In this document: piece after piece, positions 45,944 to 58,197 of the stretch | Layout: each line of letters begins with the position of its first letter | Numbering within the stretch: the stretch's first letter is position 1 | Notes under the pieces: model-generated | Seen by the model: the letters and a program-made list of their open reading frames with translations, nothing else | The model's database searches: none | What the model was told of the DNA's origin: nothing | Translations under genes and position numbers: made by a program | NCBI GenBank assembly: GCA_963920575.1 | Contig: OY986974.1 | Span: 21,807,042 to 21,871,041 of the forward strand | DNA: 64,000 bases | Source of the DNA: Narthecium ossifragum | Taxonomy: Eukaryota > Streptophyta > Magnoliopsida > Dioscoreales > Nartheciaceae | Direction: 5' to 3'

Positions 45944-48900
45944 CTAGCAAGCCGTGAGATTGAGCAAGTTCAAGTAACGCTCAAACTTCTCCTTGGTAAC
46001 CGGCTTTGTAAGAAAATCGGATGTATTTTCATCCGTGTGAACCTTCTTCACAACAACTTCTCCGAAATTAATCCAATCTCGTATCCTATGATACCTTACC
46101 TCAATATGCTTTGTCATTCCATGAAATACTTGATTCTTAGCAAGACAAAGGGCGCTTTGACTATCACATTGCACCATTATTGAGTTGTGCTTCAAACCCA
46201 TTTCACAAGCAAGTCCCAACAACCAAACGGCCTCTTTGGAAGCTTCCGTCAATGCCATATACTCCGCTTCGGTGGTGGATAATGCACTCACGGATTGTAG
46301 CATAGATCTCCAACTAATTGGTCCACCACTACATGTAAACACATAACCGGTTGTTGACCGACGCTTGTCCAAGTCTCCCGCATAATCGGAATCCACAAAG
46401 CCTTCGATGCACGTCGCTTCATGTTTTCTTTCAAACATAATGCCCAATTTTCTTGTACCTTTCAAATACCTAAAGACCCACTTGATGGTTTGCCAATGTT
46501 CGTTACCCGGATTTGACATGTACTTTGACACCACACTTAGTGCTTGAGCAAGATCCGACCTTGAGCACACCATAGCATACATTAGACACCCGACGGCACT
46601 AGCATATGGAATCTTCTCCATTTCTTTGAGCTCGGCTTCGGAAGATGGACATTGCTTTGCATTCAAAATAAAATGTGAAGCTAATGGAGTAGATACGGGT
46701 TTAGCATCAACTATATTGAACCTTTCAAGAACTTTGTTGATGTATCTTCCTTGAGAAAGCCACAACCTCTCCATTTCCCGATTTCTATTAATCTCCATTC
46801 CAAGGATTTTCTTGGCGGCACCAAGATCCTTCATGTCAAACTCTCTACTCAACAACCCTTTGAGTTCTTTGATCTTTGACATGTCCCGACATGCAATGAG
46901 CATGTCATCCACATAGAGCATCAACAATATAATATTACCATCATCAAATATATGAGAGTAGACACAACAATCATACTCACCTCTCTTGTAGCCAATTTGG
47001 ATCATGAATGAATCAAAACGTTTGTACCATTGCCGTGGTGATTGCTTGAGCCCATAAATTGACTTCTTCAATCTACACACTAGGTCTTCTTTATCTACTT
47101 CCACAAATCCCTCTGGTTGTGCCATGTAGATCTCATTTTCCAATTCACCATGGAGAAATGCCGTTTTGACATCCATTTGTTCCAATTCCAAATGATGGTG
47201 TGCCACAAGAGATAACATCATTCGAATAGAAGTATGCTTGACCACTGGAGAAAAGATTTCATCATAATCTATGCATTTCTTTTGTGAGAACCCCTTTGCA
47301 ACTAACCTTGCCTTATATGTAGAAGCCTCCTCATGCATACCTTCTTTCTTCCGATAAACCCACTTGGAGCCGATGATCTTTCGGTCCTTAGGTTTAGGAA
47401 CTAACTCCCAAACGGAGTTCTTATGAAGTGATTCCATCTCACTTCCCATGGCACGTAACCATTCTTGTACTTCATTTCTTTGCATTGCTTCTTGAAAATT
47501 TGATGGTTCTCCTTCACTCGCCAAAAGAGCATAACATGCTTCATCATCCCATCCAAGCCGTTGAGGAGGCTTGATGACCCTTCTTTCGCGAGATTGTGCT
47601 ATGCTAGGTTCGGCATGAACCTCCTCCGGTTGTTCCACCTCAACATCACCAGATGTCTCACCAATCTCAAGTTGATGGCTTGCATTTTCACCAACAATAG
47701 GAACTTCGACAAGTTTCTCCGTAGGAACACAACCTTTCTTTCACCATTTTTTACTTCGGCCATCGGCAAAGTCTTCTCATCAAATATGACATCTCTACTA
47801 ATAATCTTTTTGTTATTTACCGGATCCCACAATTTGTAGCCTTTCACTCCCCTTTCAAAGCCCATGAAAATACATTCTTGTGATTTTGGCTTCAACTTGT
47901 TCCTCTCATCAAGAGGAATAAGAGCATAAGCTTTGCATCCGAAAACCTTGATATTTGAGTAATCGATGTCTTTCTCGGACCACACCTCTTCGACACATCT
48001 GAAGTTCAAAACAATAGATGGTGATCGGTTAACCAAATAGCAAGCATGGTTAACGGATTCCGTCCAATAACCTTCGGACAATTCCGCATGAACTCTCATG
48101 CATCTCTCCCTTTCCATAAGGGTTCTATTCATTCTTTCGGCGGCGCCATTTTATTGAGGATTCTTCTTCACGGTAAAGTGCCGAATAATGCCCTCATTCT
48201 TGCAAAACATTAAGAACCGCTCATATCGATATTCCCCTCCATTGTCACTTCTCAAGTACTTGATCTTCCTTCCGGTTTGATTTTCCACCTCCGCCTTCCA
48301 TTCTTTGAACTTATCAAAGACCTAGGACTTCTCGCGCATGAAATAGACCCAAACCTTTCTTGAGTAATCATCTAAGAAAGTGACGAAGTAACGGGCTCCA
48401 CCATGAGATCGTGTCGGTGCCGGCCCCCAAACATCGGAGTGAATGTAATCAAGAATTCCCTTTGCTCGGTTCTCTTTCGCCGCTATTTTGAATGAAACCT
48501 TGCTTTGCTTTCCCATCACACAAGACTTGCAAAAATCCAAATTGCACTTGTTAACACCATGCAGCAAACCTCTCTTGTGTAGCTCTTGCAATGCCCGCTC
48601 GCTCATATGGCCGAGCCTCAAATGCCATAGCCATATTGCATCTTCATCCGCATTTGCATCCATGGAAATAGCCGCTCCACCCGAAATTGTGCTTCCCAAA
48701 AGTCTATATAAGTTGTTCGATAGCTTCTCTCCTCTCATCACCACTAAGGAACCTTTGGTGATCTCGATCTTTCTCTCACATGATGTGAAAGTGTACCCAT
48801 TTGCATCAAGAGTACCCAACGAGATCAAGTTCTTCTTGAGAGCCGGAACATGTCTCACATTTTCAAGAGATCTAATCAAGCCATCATTCATCTTGAGCTT

Positions 48901-49936
48901 TATGGTCCCAATGCCAACAACTTTGCATGCCGCATCGTTCCCCATAAGGACTTCACCTCCATCTTTTTCTTCGTATGTGTCAAACCATTCCCTATTTGCA
49001 CACATATGAAAAGTACTACAGGAGTCAAGAATCCAAGAAGAAGATGAGAAATTACCCGAGGATACCGATAGAAGCTCTCCATGGCTCTTCGAAGCAATAC
49101 CGGCCACATTTGAGCTCTCGGTCTTCTTTCCTTCTTTAATCTCCGCCTTTAGCTTGAAGCAATTCTTCTTGAAATGGTCCTTCTTTCCACAATGAAGGCA
49201 CTCAACATCTTTCTTTGACTTTGGCCTTGATTTTGATCTACTACGATCACTTGACTTGTCGGACTTCTCCTTTAAGCGGCTTTGGTGCCCATCCGAACTC
49301 TTTACAAAGAGTCCTTCACTTCTTGCATCTTCTCCTGTATTCTTGCACATCTTGACATGAGAGATGATATCTTGGACAACCTCTTCAAACCGAAGAGTCT
49401 CTTTTCCAAACATGAGTGTGGTACGAAAGTGCTTGAAGGATGGCGGCAACGAGCGAAGCAACAACAACACCTTGTCTTCCTCTTCATATTTCACCTCCAC
49501 TCTTAACAAATCACTTAAGCACCAATTAAAGGCATTTAAATGCTCCATGACATCTCCACCTTCTTCCATCCGAAGATTAAGCAATTGATCTTTTAAGAAA
49601 AGCTTGTTAGAGAGTGTCTTACCCATGTAGAGAGTCCCTAACTTCTCCCAAGTGCCTTTCGCCGAAGTTTCTTCCATGACATTGTACATGACTTCATCGG
49701 ACAAATGTAGCTCAATTGAACTCAGCCTTTTGATCCGCCCTTTTCCACTCCTCATCTTCCATATCCTTTGGTTTGTATGTTTCCCCCAACACACACATGA
49801 GGAGATCTTGTTTGATCAACATATTCTTCATCTTCCGTTGCCATAGGGTGAAGTTGATCTTTCCATCAAATGGCTTCAACTCAACCTTCATACTCCCTAT
49901 CGATGTCTTCTCACTTGCCATCGCGAACAAAATCAA
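45944..49936 (-). pseudogene. Copia gag-pol polyprotein, broken
   Basis: On the minus strand a gag start at 49936 (MASEKTSIG a few codons in) is shifted out of frame near 49720. The next frame (to 48322) holds the gag remainder, a zinc knuckle CLHCGKKDHFKKNC, a protease-like WILDSCSTFHM, and the integrase HHCC region (HLRLGHMSERALQELH to CKSCVMGK) plus DYIHSDVWGP. In-frame stops occur at 48322-48324 (TAG) and 48151-48153 (TAA, just before NGAAERMN). Another frameshift lies near 47730. The last frame (47638-45944) has intact RT (KTAFLHGELENEIYM, MLYVDDMLIA) and RNase H (DSDYAGDLDKRRSTTGY, STTEAEYMAL, KHIEVRYH). It cannot encode a full polyprotein. Confidence 0.92.
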
Positions 49937-49956
49937 CCCGGAGCTCTGATACCACT

Positions 49957-50491
49957 TGTAAACACTCTATGTGCACACCAATACTCACTAAGGCATTCAA
50001 TCAAACACCTTAAGAGCAACAATCCAAGGACCTTATTCTTGATGGATAGATCAACTAGGAAAACTCACAACATACAATAGATGAATATCAACAACCAATC
50101 ACACACAAGAAAAGAAGATTTACGTGGTTCACCCAAGTTGGGCTACATCCACGGATTGAGCGGAGCTTGGCGAGTCTTAACTATGATGAGACAAAAGAAA
50201 TAGGGGAATATACTACTTCACACTTCTCTTCCAACCATACAAGACTCAACCACACCCCTCTCTCAATCTCCTAAGCTTTCTCCAAAAGCTAGGTCTCCCA
50301 ACTCAACCCCTCTCTCTCTCCTTTTGATCTCAAAAGAGATGATGAGAATATTGAGCTCTCTTCTTTCTTTCTTTTTTTCTTCTCTCTCTAGAGTGTTCTT
50401 ATAACATGGACTATAAGTAACTCAAATAAAACCAAACCCGACACGATAAGAAAACCAAACCCGATATGATTAAGTTGAGACAACACCAACA
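49957..50491 (-). repeat. 5' LTR of the copia element
   Basis: Partner of 45288-45833. It lies next to the primer-binding site (49944-49955) and is followed outside by the probable TSD GGATT (50492-50496). Confidence 0.92.
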
Positions 50492-50496
50492 GGATT

Positions 50497-51447
50497 AACC
50501 GGTGACCAATCTGAAATCCTATCAGTTCAGTTGCCCACGATCTTGATGTCGTATCAATTGTAATCTTCTGATCTAGAAAAATCCCCTGTTTCAAGAGCCA
50601 GATTGTTATTAGGACCTTTCAAAGAGATCATTTACATGGTTTCATTGACTGTACTTGGACTGTACTTTATGGAATAGCTCATGGATTCTTACCTGGGTAA
50701 AATGTTTGGGTATACGGTTGTCTTTCATGCTATCATCATACGTACGAACAGATGAGATTTGCTTAGATGAGATCATTATTACTAGAATTCAAATCAGTAT
50801 TTTATTAATGATATGAATAATTAACAGTTGAATAATATCTAACAGATATCTTATATTATATATGTTCATGAAAACCTTTAAATATACATAATTATTTATA
50901 ATTTTTTAAAATTTATGAGGTTATGTCGGAAATCATAAATAAATAATATATTTATCCTTCCGTTAGCTTTCATTTGTAAAAGTAACGAGACCATAGTTAA
51001 ACACTAACCTAGATATGCGAAATCTCTTAAATGCCTTTGACTTTATTTAGTGTCAAATACCCAAATATATATATCTAAGATAAATGTCGCTTATCATCTA
51101 CCGGACTCGAATAGTTGAATAGGCGTAGAGAGGAACATGTGTGCCCTAATCAGCGTCGTGGGGGAATATATATCGTAACAAAAGAGCTTCATTACAAGCA
51201 ATATATAGGCTGAAAATAGCCATATTTGCTCCCAAGGCTGCAGAATATTCTGGTTTTTGTTGCTAATCTGCTATAATTTATCTTCAAATCTACAGAAAGG
51301 AGGTACCATCTGCTTGTGTGGTTTGTGTGGTGTTCTTGGGAAGCCAGAGCAACTAGGGTCACCTCTGGAGAGTACAACAGTGGGCACTGTTTGATGAGAT
51401 AGAAAGATAAGGTACTGCTTCGTTGGTACTCTTCGTTTCACCACTCC
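50497..51447. other. Intergenic region between copia element and VTE3
   Basis: The first part continues the sequence interrupted by the copia insertion. The rest is AT-rich and should include the VTE3 promoter. I saw no unambiguous TATA box or repeat with defined ends. Confidence 0.4.
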
Positions 51448-54400
51448 ATGGCTTCTCGCTTGCTCAATGGGGCTGAGAACCTCTCCCTCGTGACCTCTGG
51501 CAGAGTTCCAAATGGGTTTGGCTTCATGGGTTCTTCTCTCTATGGCAGAGCTCTTCTCCAGATGAGTATGCCACCGATCAAAACTGGGACTCTAAGGGCA
51601 AGAAGAGCAGTACCGGTTTGCAGTGTATCGTCTTCTAGGCCGACTTCCCAGCCTAGGTTCATCCAGCACAAGCAAGAGGCTTTCTGGTTCTATAGGTTCC
51701 TTTCCATAGTCTATGACCATGTGATAAACCCTGGGCACTGGACGGAGGACATGAGGGATGATGCCCTTGAGCCCGCCAAGCTCGATGACCCCGGGATGAG
51801 GGTCGTGGATGTCGGCGGAGGCACCGGCTTCACGACATTGGGGATTATAAAGCACGTGGATCCCAAGAACGTGACGATTCTTGATCAGTCGCCGCACCAG
51901 CTTGACAAGGCGAGGCAGAAGGAGGCGCTGAAGGATTGCACTATCATGGAGGGTGATGCGGAAGACTTGCCGTTCCCCACCGATTATGCCGACCGATATG
52001 TGTCTGCTGGAAGGTAATATATCTAGCACTGTTCAATCTTTTTTTTTTTTCCAATTTAAAACTCTCGCTGTATGATGTGTTGATACATTGTAAAAATCAC
52101 AATTGCAAATCAAGTTTGCACACTTGAATTCATAATTACCTATATGAAATCGCACTCTAGTTTGTTGTTGGTGAAGTTGTTAGCATATGTAAGTTTCATG
52201 AGTATGGTTGTTAGTCCGATTTCTTGGGCAACTTGCAAGACTTTCACTTTGGCCCTTAAATTTGAGAACTCCTAACAACTAAAATCCACTACATAGATGT
52301 AGGAAAGTTTTGTTATTTATGGTGCATTGAGTTCTAAATTTCTGTTCTTCAGCATCGAGTATTGGCCTGATCCACAGCGTGGCATCAAGGAAGCATATAG
52401 AGTGTTGAAACCAGGAGGTTTAGCATGTTTGATCGGTCCTGTATACCCAACCTTTTGGCTTTCTCGGTTCTTTGCAGACATGTGGATGCTCTTTCCCAAG
52501 GAAGAAGAGTATATAGAATGGTTCACCAATGCTGGATTTGAGGATGTTACGTTGAAAAGAATTGGTCCTAAATGGTATCGCGGAGTTCGTCGGCATGGAC
52601 TCATTATGGGATGCTCCGTGACAGGTGTCAAAAAAGCACCCGGGGATTCTCCTCTGCAGGTAATTATCTGTCTTGTCTTTTACCTTTGCCCTTTGGCATA
52701 AATCTTCATTATTGGTTCTGTATTTGCTCGCTCAAGACTATTCCATCTTTTTTGTGATCCATGCTTAGTGGTATTCACTCTCTTAAAACTTGAGATAAAT
52801 GCCAGATTGGCTACATCAACGTGTGTGTGCTCATAAAATGAGTCGTGATGGGAGCCTGTTCTTAAGAGGTCTTGATTTTGGATGCCCTCCAGGCAGGATT
52901 CTGGTTATTAAGTTGTAACCTTAGGGTCCCTAATCCAGGATAAAAGGCTTCATTAAAAGGAAAGCTACATCACTAATCCAGGGTAAAGGTCTTACAAGGA
53001 ACAAGCTACATCAATGTGTTGTCTTCCTCTGTTTGGGCCTCCTTTTTTTTTGGTGAATTGCTTTGGCAATTGGCTTATCTCTTACAAGGAAAAGCCGTCA
53101 CGTTATGCAGTATTAAACTTGCTTTAAGGAACACACGTACTGATGCCATTTATGTAACTTACAGAACCTTATTAGGCTTGACCTCAGGATTTGAGTTTCT
53201 TCTTTCCACGCAAACTGTGGCAACTAGCTGACGTAAATTGATACGAATGGAATTACTTTGGGTTATTGTTCTCTCTAGGTAGCTTTTACGGAGGAAATAA
53301 CCTAGCATACTAAATTTGGCTTAATAGGCTGCTTTTAGTGTCACATTAGGAGCTTTGTTGTACATCTATGTGGATTTATTTGTATGGTGCTCAGTGTATT
53401 TGGTCCATTTATACAAGAGAAATGAGATTGGAAGTGTTCTCAAATTTTCTCATGGAATGATTATTTCCTGGAAATAAGTACCTCTAGTTCAAGATGATAT
53501 TAGGTTGTGCTGTGGCAGGAGAGCTAATAACCGTCTTCAGAATACAGGTTGAGTTTTTGATAGGGTAATTCGTCATGATTTGCATTGTGGGGCTATTTGA
53601 CCTTTAAGAAAGCTCTTCTAGCTAAAATTTATTTTGTCAACCACTAACTTGGATGGAGAAGTGTGTATAAAATACATGTGCTATAGAGGTATGGATTTAT
53701 AGTTCCTTGATTTACCCTGAAATGCATGATGACCCTTTTGCGCCCACATGTCCTCATGAAACAAGCAACTCAGAATGGTTGTGGAGGTAGATCAAGAACG
53801 CTGCTTTCATGGCTATCAGTGCCACGGAGTAAGGTCTTTGCTGGAAAGGAAACTTCTTGATACCCACATGTTTCTAACCATGGTAATCTGTAGTCGAATA
53901 AAGATTCGTGCACAAGGACATGTGGCATGTGTAATGCACATGCCACCTATCGGTAGCCAAGTACCAAATCTTTATTCTATCCTATCGTTACTTGGGTACC
54001 GATAGGATAGATGAAAGAATCGGTACTTGACTACCGATAGGTGACATACTTGGCTACCGATTGAATGTATCGGTATCCCACTACCGATAGGATAGATGAA
54101 AGAATCAGTACTTGGCTACCGATTGAATGTATCGGTAGCCCACTACCGATAGCTTCATCTATCCCATCGGTAGTCCACTACCGATGGGATAGATGAAAAT
54201 GTCGGTACTTTGACTACCGATCGTGGCATGTGTATTACACATGCCACGTCGGCTTGTGCACTAATCAACACTCTCTGTAGTCAGTTTTAGGCAGGACATT
54301 TCAGCTCTTGATCTCTTTTTCTTGAGTAGATTCTCTGGGTACTTAAATCATAAAGACCTTGGCCTAGGAGTAAATGATGTTCAACTAGATGCCGCCTTTA

Positions 54401-57091
54401 GCATGACATGTGGCATGGCCCATTTGCACCTTAGCTAGAATTCGCCGAAGATAAAGTCTCTTAGAAAATCCTTAGAACCAACTAAGCGGGATCCTGTAGA
54501 CCCCAAAGGGTAAAGGATAAGCTTGTTTAACATTGCCCACAGTAGTAGCTCCTTGAACCTTTTAATTTCACGCAATTGAACTATGCATCGAGTCTACTAT
54601 CCTGGTTTTTCTTTGTCATAGTTGTCATTTGTAAATGCAGTTTTGTCTTTATTTTTCACTAATATTGTCTCAAATAGGAAGCCTTGACTGATAACATCAT
54701 TGTCTTAAGCTAGCTGAACTTCTCAAAACATTTAAACAGTTTAATTTGACTTGGATGTGCTATATTTACCCAAAGAAGGGTTAAGACCTAGAACTCTTGA
54801 TATCTCAGATCTATGCATTTTTTACAGTTTCTTGTTCGCATTAATGAGATATACGATGAGCTTCTACAATTACCGGTGTTCCCCTGATCGTATGCCTGAT
54901 AAAGTTTACCCCATAGGAATCTTCCAACCATTTATTTTTTTAGGAAAATTCACTTTATGTGTAGGAAGCATCCCCAACCTGTCCATTGAAGTGCAGGTTC
55001 AAGCCTTATTTTTTAGAAGGGCTATATAGCATGTATTTTTGGCTTTCTTCGAAGATTTATCCTCTTCTTGCAGTTAATAACAAGAGGAAGAAGGACATTA
55101 TTATAGTTGGACCCTAAGCTGATGAATGGCGCAAAATGGTGCAAATTTACCCCATTTGCTACATTATAAGCCTTTAAGTGAATAAAATCATGGTCATTGT
55201 CGGCCTCTTGTGTGCAACCCATTTGACGCCATTTGCTTTAAAGCCTTTATGAGCAATCTGAGCATGCATGCTTGGCCATATACAAAATTAGAACTCCATC
55301 ATCATTTACGATTTCAACAGAAAATTTGGGCTGGCTGGGTTTATATTTTCTAGATGTGTTTGGCATATATCTAGTTGCCTTCATTATACTGCTCTACTGT
55401 ATATTGTTTTTCGTCTTGACTGGTTGAATATGGGATTACATAGAGGTCATGGTCGGTTAAAGGCTTTGAAAGGAACTTGCCGGATCTTGTACCTGGAACT
55501 AATCAAGGACAAGGACAATGAAAGTTTCAGAGCTCTCAATTCATAGAGAATAATGCTCCTGAATCCAAGTATAATGTGTCTTTTGTTCCACATTTAGGAT
55601 TAATACTTTTCAAATGCGATCATCCAATTGATTGTGGAAGTTTATGTATGTAGCAGATTGAAGGGGCTGATTTTTGCAGTGACTTCTATTAGTAGTAATG
55701 GAATTACCCTACAAAATAGTTCCTTTTCAATTATCTCTTTTTTATAACAGATGTTACTCTTATAGATAGGATTTAGCTAAAGTTCTGTCAAGTTCTTTCC
55801 ACCTGTTGAAAACTTTTGCATCAAGTATCAAAATCATTTTTCTGTAACCTTGCATAAAGATTTGTGGAGTTCGAACTTCTAATCATGTACGGGGCCTAGT
55901 GGTGGTGGTATAAATTGCTGCTTTTTATAGTTGGCAACCTAACTGGAAAGTAAATAGTGAAACTATTGCTTCGGAAGATAGCGAGGGAAAGTGCGATTGT
56001 TTAAGGCTTCCATGAGCTAAGATTGTGCGTGAGGTCTATATTCAGAAAGAATTGTATTGGCAGACTGGAGACTGGACTTGTTCTTATCGATCAAGGTGTT
56101 AGGAAGCTGTCCAGTCTATACAGAATCTCAGTACTCTCTGATGAGAACAACAAAATTGATGGAGTTGTCCTGCCATGAAGACTAATGTTAACGATAGCCG
56201 TCTGTATTCAATCTGCATGTCCCTATACAAAGGTTGTCTTATCAGATGTTATCGGTCATTTTGGATTTTGTGTTCTATGGCATTTCTTTGCAAGAAAAGT
56301 GCATTATGTGATCTTTGACTCAGTTCGAAAACTGAATCAGGCTATGCTAAAGCTGCCCTTCTGCTCTCAGTCCACCTTAGAATAAACTTCATTCCCATTC
56401 ATTTAATTTGCTTGTGACTATGAACGTAGAAACTATATTACTGACAACTAACTGTTTGTTTTTCACGAATTAAAGTGCAGCCTATGTGTAGATTAGAGGA
56501 GAACGTAGAGATGCTAATTTTTCCTCAACTCTGTTGAACTAGACCGAAATTCTGATATTCTTCATCACGAAAAATCATGATAGTTTGGATCAATGTAACG
56601 ATATATATCTTCTTTTGTTTGGTTTCTACTATTAAAGATATTGTCATCTCCTTATTATCTGTATACATTCCCCAAAAGGGCACTATATAATGAAGCTCCA
56701 GATAATGCTGATGCTTGTGACAATTTGAGACTATTCTTTAAAGGTCCACAATTGCAATGCCACAAACTATGATTACTTTACTGATTAAACTCCTCAACTC
56801 TGGATAAATGATACCCATAGCCATACTAATCTTGGCTTTATCATTGAGATGGCTAAATGATTTTGTGTCATACTGGTGCGAACATTCAGAAGACACTGTT
56901 TATTATCGTGCTGATCGACTTGTGCAACTGTGCAGCTTGGTCCAAAGGCTGAGGATGTAAAGGGGCTGGTGAACCCTCTTACCTTCGTCTTGCGCTTCAT
57001 CTTAGGTACTATTGCAGCGACATATTATGTACTGGTCCCTATCTACATGTGGATTAAGGATCAGATTGTTCCAAAAGGAATGCCAATCTGA
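51448..57091 (+). CDS. VTE3: MPBQ/MSBQ methyltransferase, chloroplastic (VTE3/APG1)
   Basis: Three exons: 51448-52013, 52353-52659, 56936-57091, totalling 1029 nt (342 residues), all introns GT-AG. The enzyme uses S-adenosylmethionine to methylate 2-methyl-6-phytyl- and 2-methyl-6-solanesyl-benzoquinol at the plastid inner envelope, feeding tocopherol and plastoquinone synthesis. The N-terminal ~50 residues (Ser/Arg-rich) form a transit peptide. The mature part starts near RFIQHKQEAFWFYRFLSIVY. SAM motif I is VVDVGGGTGFTTLGI (about residues 129-143), followed by VTILDQSPHQLDKA and EGDAEDLPF; YWPDPQRGIKEAYRVLKPGG follows in exon 2. The C-terminus has one hydrophobic span (FVLRFILGTIAATYYVLVPIY), the envelope anchor. 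Length matches the family (about 340). Intron 2 is 4.3 kb. Confidence 0.95.
52660..56935 (+). other. VTE3 intron 2
   Basis: A 4.3-kb intron with donor CTGCAG|GTAATT and acceptor TGTGCAG|CTTGG. Apart from the structured repeat at 53903-54266 it holds no recognised gene or intact element; small open frames have no family resemblance. Confidence 0.6.
53903..54266. mobile_element. MITE-like element with terminal hairpins and ATCGGTAG repeats
   Basis: The ends GATTCGTGCACAAG (53903) and the reverse complement of CTTGTGCACTAATC (to 54266) are inverted repeats. Just inside each end is a palindrome of the type GTGGCATGTGTAATGCACAT... The interior carries some fifteen or more ATCGGTA/TACCGAT motifs in alternating orientation, with GGATAGATGAAAGAATCGGTA repeated. 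Non-coding, 364 bp, inside VTE3 intron 2. No clear TSD, so the superfamily is unassigned. Confidence 0.7.
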
Positions 57092-57939
57092 TTAAGGAAA
57101 AAGCCAGTTAGAGGAGCAGAGATCATGGTAATAAGTTCATACTTGTCGTGAACTTTCCAACTCAAATCCTTCTTCTTCTATTCATTAAGATACTATGTCT
57201 CATTGTCCTAGTAGAGATACTAATATCTCTTAGTTGAAGAGGATGTTGTATCACAAGATTTAATGTTTTTGTAGGAAATTTAAATTCTCAAATCTGAACC
57301 TTGTTTAGATATGCGAGAGTAGGGTCGATTGAATCATTTCTCCTTGGAGAACCATTCAAGGAAAGTATGCGAATGATCATCGTACATAATCTGCATGAGT
57401 TCAACTCAAAGAAATTTTCACAGAAAAGCCAACATTCAGTTCTTTCAGTGTACTTTACAGTGACTGCTTGTGTAAAGTTCAATATTTCAGCAATGATGCA
57501 GGCAACCAAGCACGCCCTTTATTCTTGTTCCAATATTTTAAACTAGTCTTGATCCTTCACTGTTCTCTATGCATGCATCTGTATGGGCCAAATTAACTCT
57601 GCTGGTTTGGAACATTAATGGCAACATTTAAGATGTCCACAACATTGGTGGCTTGTGCAGAGAAATCTTAAATGATAAGGATCAACTCAGAGTACTATTA
57701 TCCATCCTTAGGGCTACGGCTACTGTTCAAAAAAAAAAAACTCAGTACTATTATTGGATATGCTACCTGGTCTGTGAACAGCTATAAAGATTGCAATCAC
57801 ATGGGGAAACAGCACTGCCAATAATTGGTTCTGATTCCAATGCATACCTTATCCATGCATGCATAACTTCGTGTAATATAGAAAAAAAAGTAAAACCCTT
57901 CGACAAAGTGGAAGTAACAAAGTGGAAGTTGTACGTTTA
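57092..57939. other. VTE3 3' flank
   Basis: 3' UTR and downstream AT-rich DNA. An A-run lies at about 57730-57740. No gene was recognised. Confidence 0.4.
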
Positions 57940-58118
57940 GGGCCGTTTGGTACGAGATTAGAAAAAATGGGGTTAAGGGAGAACATGGTTAGAAAAAATG
58001 AAATTAAGGAATGAGAATAAGAAAAAGTAAAGTGATGGTGGTAGAATGAATATGGATAAACTAGTAGTAATTATTTTTTATGTTTGGGGATATAAGTGGG
58101 GTTATCCCTCTTAACCTG
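57940..58118. mobile_element. Single PIF/Harbinger-like terminus
   Basis: A TTTA followed by GGGCCGTTTGGTACGAGA resembles the TTA-flanked GG-CGTTTGG terminus of the MITE at 43466. No matching right end (…CCAAACGGCCC plus TTA) was found, so only a truncated element is supported. Confidence 0.4.
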
Positions 58119-58176
58119 CACCGGCTCGCCAAGGTGAGCCAGAAGGAGGTGTTGAAAGATTGCATTTTCATGGGAT
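58119..58176 (+). pseudogene. VTE3 exon-1 fragment downstream of VTE3
   Basis: The segment starting CACCGGCTCGCCAAGGTGAG and containing GAAGGAGGTGTTGAAAGATTGC matches VTE3 exon 1 at about 51895-51951 (CACCAGCTTGACAAGGCGAG, GAAGGAGGCGCTGAAGGATTGC). By eye about 45 of 57 bases agree. In frame it reads HRLAKVSQKEVLKDCIFM against HQLDKARQKEALKDCTIM. Only this short piece is recognisable. A truncated duplicate or captured fragment is inferred. Confidence 0.65.
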
Positions 58177-58197
58177 GTGTTTGACAATCCTGAATCG

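Larger units (their letters stand above)
45288..50491 (-). mobile_element. Full-length but defective Ty1-copia LTR retrotransposon
   Basis: Two LTRs (45288-45833, 546 bp; 49957-50491, 535 bp) start TGTAAACACTC and end CCAACA. Flanking 5-mers GGATC and GGATT match at 4 of 5 as a TSD. Reading on the minus strand, the primer-binding site next to the 5' LTR is TGGTATCAGAGC (49944-49955), complementary to initiator Met-tRNA. The polypurine tract AAGGTGGAGAT (about 45834-45844) adjoins the 3' LTR. The domain order gag, protease, integrase, RT, RNase H defines copia. LTRs differ by several substitutions and small indels, so insertion is not very recent. Confidence 0.93.

Noticed and set aside
53903..54266. 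CRISPR-like array because of regularly spaced ATCGGTAG motifs
   Set aside because: Motifs alternate in orientation, have no unique spacers and lie in a plant intron; the terminal inverted repeats point to a MITE-like element.
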